A DNA stretch of 7,845 bases from positions 1-7,845 of the forward strand of contig JACQFK010000146.1 of NCBI GenBank assembly GCA_016200125.1, written 5' to 3'. Below are positions 1 through 4,927 of the stretch, in pieces. Source of the DNA: Planctomycetota bacterium. Lineage in GTDB: Bacteria; Planctomycetota; MHYJ01; JACPRB01. Within the stretch, counting starts at the first letter, position 1, and every line of letters begins with the position of its first letter. The position numbers were made by a program, and so were the translations under genes. The notes beneath the pieces are model-generated. The model ran no database searches and was not told where the DNA came from. It saw only the letters and a program-made list of their open reading frames with translations.

Positions 1-1
1 G

Positions 2-82
2 CTCGAGGCCGGCCGCGCGCGGGTCTCTCCGGAGTTCGCCGAACTTCTGCGCGAATACACGATCGGGGTTTCCAGACAGTAG
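2..82 (+). CDS. 3' end of an upstream gene (partial, unidentified)
   Basis: An open frame enters from the left edge and ends at a TAG at 80-82. The visible 26 residues end in LLREYTIGVSRQ and include a helical-looking segment (PEFAELLREY). Codon use is G/C-ending in the first half, like the downstream genes, and a little less so at the extreme end, which is common for C-termini. The stop lies 8 nt before the palindromic element at 91-150, the position expected for a gene end followed by a terminator. The fragment is too short to identify a family, and a chance open frame of this length cannot be excluded in GC-rich DNA. Confidence 0.4.
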   Translation, partial: LEAGRARVSPEFAELLREYTIGVSRQ

Positions 83-90
83 CGATACCT

Positions 91-119
91 GTCACAAAAC
101 AAACGGGTTGTTTTGTGAC
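91..119. repeat. Palindrome unit 1 (perfect 12-bp stem, loop ACGGG)
   Basis: Arms 91-102 and 108-119 are exact reverse complements, and the loop is 103-107. The unit is about 41% GC, well below the surrounding genes. As the stem is self-complementary, only the loop shows the unit's orientation. Confidence 0.93.
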
Positions 120-121
120 GT

Positions 122-150
122 GTCACGAAACAACCCGTTTGTTTTGTGAC
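122..150. repeat. Palindrome unit 2 (12-bp stem with one G-T pair, loop CCCGT)
   Basis: Arms 122-133 and 139-150 match unit 1 except for G at 127 in place of A, which gives a G-U pair in RNA and keeps the stem intact. The loop (134-138) is the reverse complement of the unit 1 loop, so unit 2 sits in opposite orientation to unit 1. Confidence 0.92.
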
Positions 151-187
151 GCGACACGACAGGAACACGGAGCCGGCGGGGGGCTTG

Positions 188-2920
188 ATGGGCATGCGAA
201 GAGGGCGGGTCGCGGCCGCGTCGCTGATGCTGGGGCTGTGCACGGCCCTGCTGGCGCTCGCGGACGGCTTCCACGGCGCGATGAACGCCGAGGAACTCTC
301 GGACCAGTGGAACCAGAACAAGTATGCCGCCTTCAGCCGCGGCGGGGACTTCAACGGCAACCTCGGCGGCAACGTCCAGAACCTCCTCAATCACATGAAG
401 TACCTCAACCAGATCAACGTCCAGCCCAGCGAGTTCCCGAACTTCAAGGACAAGGACATCCCGGGCGTGAAGTCGCAGGCCATGGCGATCCTGAAGGAGA
501 TGGGCAAGGGCGCCGGGCCCGTGATCCTCAACAGCCTGATCCAGGAGCTCAAGAAGCAGGCGCAGGACGAGATGGGCATGACGGCCAACCAGGACTACGT
601 CTTCAACCTGAAGATGCTCCTGGAGGACCTCGGGCGCGACGTCGTCCAGGACCTCAAGGCCGCCATCGCGCGCTCCAACGGCTCGACCCGCGACGAGCTC
701 CAGCGCATCCTCGACCGCATCCTCAAGAAGGAGAAGGACCTCCAGAAGGACCTCGACCTGAAGAGCGACGTCGAGCTCAGCGCCGAGATCCAGGGCTCCG
801 TGCAGAAGGGGCTGCGCGTGCTGCTCTCGGAGCAGTCCACCAACGGCTCCTGGACGCAGCACGCGGGCTACACGGCGCTCGCGCTGCTCGCGATGCTGAA
901 GGCGGGGATGGACCCCTCGCGCGACGAATGCCAGCGCGCGGCCGCCTTCATCTCCGCCGCCGAGCTGAACCGCACCTATGACGTGGCGCTCACGGCGCTG
1001 GCGCTCGACGAGATGGACCGGCGGAAGTACCGGCCCATCATCGAATCCTGCGTCCGCTTCCTGCACGAGAAGCAGCTGAACAACGGCATGTGGGACTACC
1101 GCGACGCGGCGGGCATCGCGATCTCCCAGAAGGGCGGCCAGACCGGCGCCGACGGCGACCACTCCAACAGCCAGTTCGCGCTCCTCGGCCTCATCGCGGC
1201 CCAGAAGTCGGGGATCCCGATCGGAGCCACGGTGCTCGACCGGGCGCGGAGGCACTGGAGCGCCGGCCAGAACACGGACGGCGGCTGGGGCTACGGGAGC
1301 TCGCGCGGGCAGGCCGCCTCCTACGGCAGCATGACGGCGGCCGGCGTCGCGAGCCTCTTCCTGCTGGGCAACGACCTGTTCTCGCAGACCGAGAAGTGCG
1401 GGATCTACGTCGAGAACGACAGCGTCGCGCGGGGCCTGGACTGGCTGGGGCGCTCCTGGAGCGTGTCGCTGAACCCCGGAGCCAAGGGCGGGCTGGCCGA
1501 GCCCTACTACTATCTGTATGCCGTCGAGCGGATCGGCGTCCTGACGGGGCTGAAGTACATCGGGAGCCACGACTGGTACCGCGAGGGCGCGGCCTTCCTG
1601 GTGAAGGACCAGCGGCCGGACGGCTCCTGGGGCCGGCGGCTTTACGGCCTGTCGGACACCTGCTTCTCGATCCTCTTCCTCGCGAAGTGGCCGGCGCCGA
1701 TCCTGCTCAGCAAGCTGCGCTGGGAGGGGAAGGGGCTGATCCACCGGCTGGACGCGCGCCACTGGGCCGAGGCGGCCGAGCCGATCCTGCGCCAGCGGCT
1801 GAGCTACCAGATCCTCGACAAGAAGGCGCCGGCGTCGGAGTTCCTGAAGGCGCCGCTCCTCTTCATCAACGGCCACAGCGCCCCGACGTTCACGCCGCAG
1901 GAGCGGGAGACGGTGCGGACCTTCATCCGCCAGGGCGGCGTGCTCGTGGCGGAGGCCTGCTGCTCCAGCGCGGAGTTCGACCGCGGCTTCCGGGCGGAGA
2001 TGGCGGAGATCTTTCCCGAGAAGCGCATCGTGCCGCTGCCCACGTCCCATCCGGTCTACACGATCCGCCACCAGATCCGGGACTCGAAGGAGCTGTTCCT
2101 CCAGGGCTTCACCGGCTGCCGGACCTCGGTGTTCTACTCGCCGCGCGGATTCACCTGCCCGGTGGACCTGGGCAACGACCCGAACGAGATCGGCTTCCGC
2201 CTCGCCGTCAACCTCGCGCTCTACGCGACGGGCAACCAGCGGCTGAGCGACGAGCGGCAGGTGGAGGTCCGGATCGCCGCCGAAACCGCGCGCCCCGCCG
2301 ACGCGGTCCAGCGCGGCGCCTTCCTCCTCGCCCAGATCAAGCACGACGGAGACTGGAACCCCGACGCGAACGTCGTCCCGAACATCCTGCAGCACCTGAA
2401 GGACAGCACCAAGCTGCGGGTGTCCTTCGCCCGCGACGCGGTCACCTTCTCCCACGCGGGCCTCTTCGACTACTCGGCCCTCTTCGTGACGGGGCACGCC
2501 GCCTTCGCGTGGACGAAGGAGGACGCGGAGAACCTGCGGTCCTACCTGCGCAAGGGCGGCTTCCTGCTGGCCGAGAGCTGCTGCGGGAACACCGCGTTCG
2601 ACCGCTCCTTCCGCGAGTTCATGAAGGCCGTCTTTCCCGAGTCGAAGCTCTCCGTCCTGCCCCTCGACCACCGCGTCTACACCTTCGGGCGGGACCCCCG
2701 GCAGATCCAGTACCGGGAGATCGTGAGGAAGGAGAATCCCGACCTCACGGGCCCCTCGCTCGAGGGGATCACGACGGAGGGCAACACCGTCGTCTTCTAC
2801 TCGAAGTTCTCGCTGGGCTGCTCCATCGAGGACCATCCGTGCGTCGAGTGCCGCGGCTACACGCGGAACGGCGCGATCGACCTGGTCACCCGCGTATTCC
2901 TCGCGGGGCTGACCGAATAG
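188..2920 (+). CDS. Secreted squalene-cyclase-like repeat protein with two DUF4159 modules
   Basis: Predicted 910-residue exported protein; its function is not established. The ATG at 188 places a good signal peptide at the N-terminus: basic MGMRRGR, a hydrophobic core (about residues 8-25) and probable cleavage after LALA. The ATG at 194 is nearly as good. The only upstream Shine-Dalgarno candidate is a weak G-run at 178-183. Residues 30-200 are helical and charged, with a coiled-coil-like KKEKDLQKDLD stretch. Residues about 205-500 carry four QW-type motifs of the prenyltransferase/squalene-cyclase alpha-toroid: QSTNGSW (216), QLNNGMW (296), QNTDGGW (361) and QRPDGSW (475). No DxDD acid motif of class II cyclases is visible, so a binding or scaffold role is likelier than terpene cyclisation. 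Residues about 545-682 and 700-910 are two DUF4159-like modules; the second is the fuller one, including the GDWNPDANVVPN segment typical of the family start. The gene heads the MoxR/DUF58/TPR run and ends 16 nt before the ATPase gene. Confidence 0.88.
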   Translation: MGMRRGRVAAASLMLGLCTALLALADGFHGAMNAEELSDQWNQNKYAAFSRGGDFNGNLGGNVQNLLNHMKYLNQINVQPSEFPNFKDKDIPGVKSQAMAILKEMGKGAGPVILNSLIQELKKQAQDEMGMTANQDYVFNLKMLLEDLGRDVVQDLKAAIARSNGSTRDELQRILDRILKKEKDLQKDLDLKSDVELSAEIQGSVQKGLRVLLSEQSTNGSWTQHAGYTALALLAMLKAGMDPSRDECQRAAAFISAAELNRTYDVALTALALDEMDRRKYRPIIESCVRFLHEKQLNNGMWDYRDAAGIAISQKGGQTGADGDHSNSQFALLGLIAAQKSGIPIGATVLDRARRHWSAGQNTDGGWGYGSSRGQAASYGSMTAAGVASLFLLGNDLFSQTEKCGIYVENDSVARGLDWLGRSWSVSLNPGAKGGLAEPYYYLYAVERIGVLTGLKYIGSHDWYREGAAFLVKDQRPDGSWGRRLYGLSDTCFSILFLAKWPAPILLSKLRWEGKGLIHRLDARHWAEAAEPILRQRLSYQILDKKAPASEFLKAPLLFINGHSAPTFTPQERETVRTFIRQGGVLVAEACCSSAEFDRGFRAEMAEIFPEKRIVPLPTSHPVYTIRHQIRDSKELFLQGFTGCRTSVFYSPRGFTCPVDLGNDPNEIGFRLAVNLALYATGNQRLSDERQVEVRIAAETARPADAVQRGAFLLAQIKHDGDWNPDANVVPNILQHLKDSTKLRVSFARDAVTFSHAGLFDYSALFVTGHAAFAWTKEDAENLRSYLRKGGFLLAESCCGNTAFDRSFREFMKAVFPESKLSVLPLDHRVYTFGRDPRQIQYREIVRKENPDLTGPSLEGITTEGNTVVFYSKFSLGCSIEDHPCVECRGYTRNGAIDLVTRVFLAGLTE
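1850..2065 (+). other. DUF4159 core, copy 1 (protein residues 555-626)
   Basis: This segment aligns without gaps to residues 762-833 of the same protein. I count 31 identities in 72 positions by hand. Shared landmarks are the LF..GH strand end, the GG.L.AE.CC turn, FDR.FR..M, the FPE segment, LP, and H.VYT. The copy lacks the family's usual GDW..D lead-in, which copy 2 retains, so it may be a degenerate or shortened module. Confidence 0.8.
2471..2686 (+). other. DUF4159 core, copy 2 (protein residues 762-833)
   Basis: Second and fuller copy of the module. It is preceded by the GAFLLAQIKHDGDWNPDANV lead-in (residues 710-729) and the strand-rich TKLRVSFARDAVTF segment. The core has LFVTGH (765-770), GGFLLAESCC (790-799), FDRSFR (804-809), FPESK (816-820) and LDHRVYTF (826-833). 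DUF4159 proteins resemble class I glutamine-amidotransferase-like folds, but no catalytic Cys nucleophile elbow is obvious here. Confidence 0.8.
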
Positions 2921-2923
2921 CAA

Positions 2924-2929
2924 GGGAGG
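2924..2929 (+). promoter_or_regulatory. Ribosome binding site fixing a GTG start
   Basis: GGGAGG, inside AAGGGAGGT, lies 7 nt before the GTG at 2937. A later in-frame ATG at 2952 has no comparable site at the right distance, so this site favours the GTG start for the MoxR gene. Confidence 0.75.
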
Positions 2930-2936
2930 TGGCGCC

Positions 2937-4022
<1,086 letters not shown>

Positions 4023-4024
4023 CC

Positions 4025-4927
4025 ATGCCGGGTCTCGCGGAGAAGTACCTGCGCCCGGAGACGATCCGCCAGGTCACGGGACTGGACCTGAAGGCGCGCT
4101 TCATCGTCGAGGGCTTCTTCTCGGGCCTGCACGCCAGCCCCTTCCAGGGCTTCAGCGTCGAGTTCTCCGAGCACCGCAAGTACGTCGCCGGCGACGACAT
4201 CCGGATGATCGACTGGAACGTCTACGCGAAAACGCAGCGCTACTACATCAAGAAGTACCGCGCCGAGACCAACATGAAGTGCTACCTGCTGGTCGACGCC
4301 AGCACCTCGATGGGCTACTCCTACGCCGCCGACACCATGACGAAGATGGACTACTCAATCTCCTGCGCCGCCGCGCTGTCGTACCTCATGTGCCACCAGC
4401 AGGATCCGGTGGGGCTCGTCACCTTCGACACCGAGATCCGGAACTTCATCGAGGCCCGGAGCCGCGAGAGCCAGCTGTTCAACATCCTGTCCGTGCTGGC
4501 CCGCACCCCCGTCGGCGGGCACACCGACGTGGGCTCCAGCCTGATCGACATCGCCGCGCTGATCAAGAAGCGGAGCCTGGTCCTGGTGTTCTCCGACCTC
4601 CTCTCCGACCCGGCGGAGACGCTCGAGGGGCTTCGCTACCTCCGCTACAAGGGGCACGACGTCATCGTCTTCCACGTGCTCGACCAGGCCGAGCTCCGCT
4701 TCCCCTTCAAGGACCCGACGCTCTTCGAGGACACCGAGACCTCGAAGCGGCTCCAGGTCGACGCGGAGCTCATCCGCAAGGACTACCTCCGCAATCTCAA
4801 GGACTTCATGGACCGCTACGAGAAGGGCTGCCACGGGGCGCGCATCGACTACGCGCCGATGGACACGTCGATCGGCTTCGACCGCACGCTCGTGACCTTC
4901 CTGGCGAAGAGGTCGGAGCTGAAATGA
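4025..4927 (+). CDS. DUF58 protein with von Willebrand A (MIDAS) domain
   Basis: A 300-residue DUF58 protein, the classic genomic partner of MoxR ATPases. The family signature YVAGDDIRMIDW is at residues 53-64 and is followed by the conserved basic-aromatic stretch RYYIKKYRAE. The vWA-like half starts at CYLLVDASTSM and carries the metal-ion-dependent adhesion site DxSxS as D91, S93 and S95. T167 in GGHTD and D191 in FSD are the probable remaining MIDAS ligands, so the site looks intact. No signal peptide or membrane helix is visible, so it should be cytoplasmic, unlike the longer DUF58 proteins with N-terminal membrane segments. The ATG at 4025 follows the MoxR stop by 2 nt, and the TGA overlaps the next ATG by 4 nt. 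It presumably binds the MoxR ATPase or a client in a Mg-dependent way; this is inferred from the family. Confidence 0.96.
   Translation: MPGLAEKYLRPETIRQVTGLDLKARFIVEGFFSGLHASPFQGFSVEFSEHRKYVAGDDIRMIDWNVYAKTQRYYIKKYRAETNMKCYLLVDASTSMGYSYAADTMTKMDYSISCAAALSYLMCHQQDPVGLVTFDTEIRNFIEARSRESQLFNILSVLARTPVGGHTDVGSSLIDIAALIKKRSLVLVFSDLLSDPAETLEGLRYLRYKGHDVIVFHVLDQAELRFPFKDPTLFEDTETSKRLQVDAELIRKDYLRNLKDFMDRYEKGCHGARIDYAPMDTSIGFDRTLVTFLAKRSELK
4915..4918 (+). promoter_or_regulatory. Ribosome binding site and ATGA coupling for the TPR gene
   Basis: GGAG lies 5 nt before the ATG at 4924. That ATG shares its last two bases with the TGA of the DUF58 gene (ATGA, 4924-4927), the usual arrangement for translational coupling. 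Confidence 0.6.

Larger units (their letters stand above)
91..150. repeat. Double palindrome: two tandem hairpins with complementary loops
   Basis: Two 29-nt units (91-119 and 122-150) are separated by the dinucleotide GT. Each unit is a near palindrome with 12-nt arms of the form GTCACAAAACAA/TTGTTTTGTGAC around a 5-nt loop. The loops are ACGGG (103-107) and CCCGT (134-138), reverse complements of each other. The whole element is therefore also a 29-bp inverted repeat with a single non-Watson-Crick pair, T114 with G127, which is a G-U wobble in RNA. It can fold as two hairpins, two kissing hairpins or one long hairpin. It lies between the upstream stop (82) and the start of the DUF4159 gene (188). 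There is no T-run after either stem, so it is not a textbook intrinsic terminator, though it may still end transcription or protect a 3' end. It could also be an operator or a REP/MITE-like dispersed repeat. Confidence 0.93.

Noticed and set aside
91..150. Two-repeat CRISPR remnant
   Set aside because: The repeats are separated by only 2 nt, with no spacer-sized gap, and there are no cas genes. The units are palindromes in opposite orientation.
91..150. Canonical intrinsic terminator
   Set aside because: No run of T follows either stem on either strand, and the stems are AT-rich rather than GC-rich. A termination role remains possible but was not annotated as such.
830..1690. Functional squalene-hopene or terpene cyclase
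   Set aside because: QW-type motifs are present, but I see no DxDD catalytic acid motif. The protein also has a signal peptide and fused DUF4159 modules, so only the fold is claimed.
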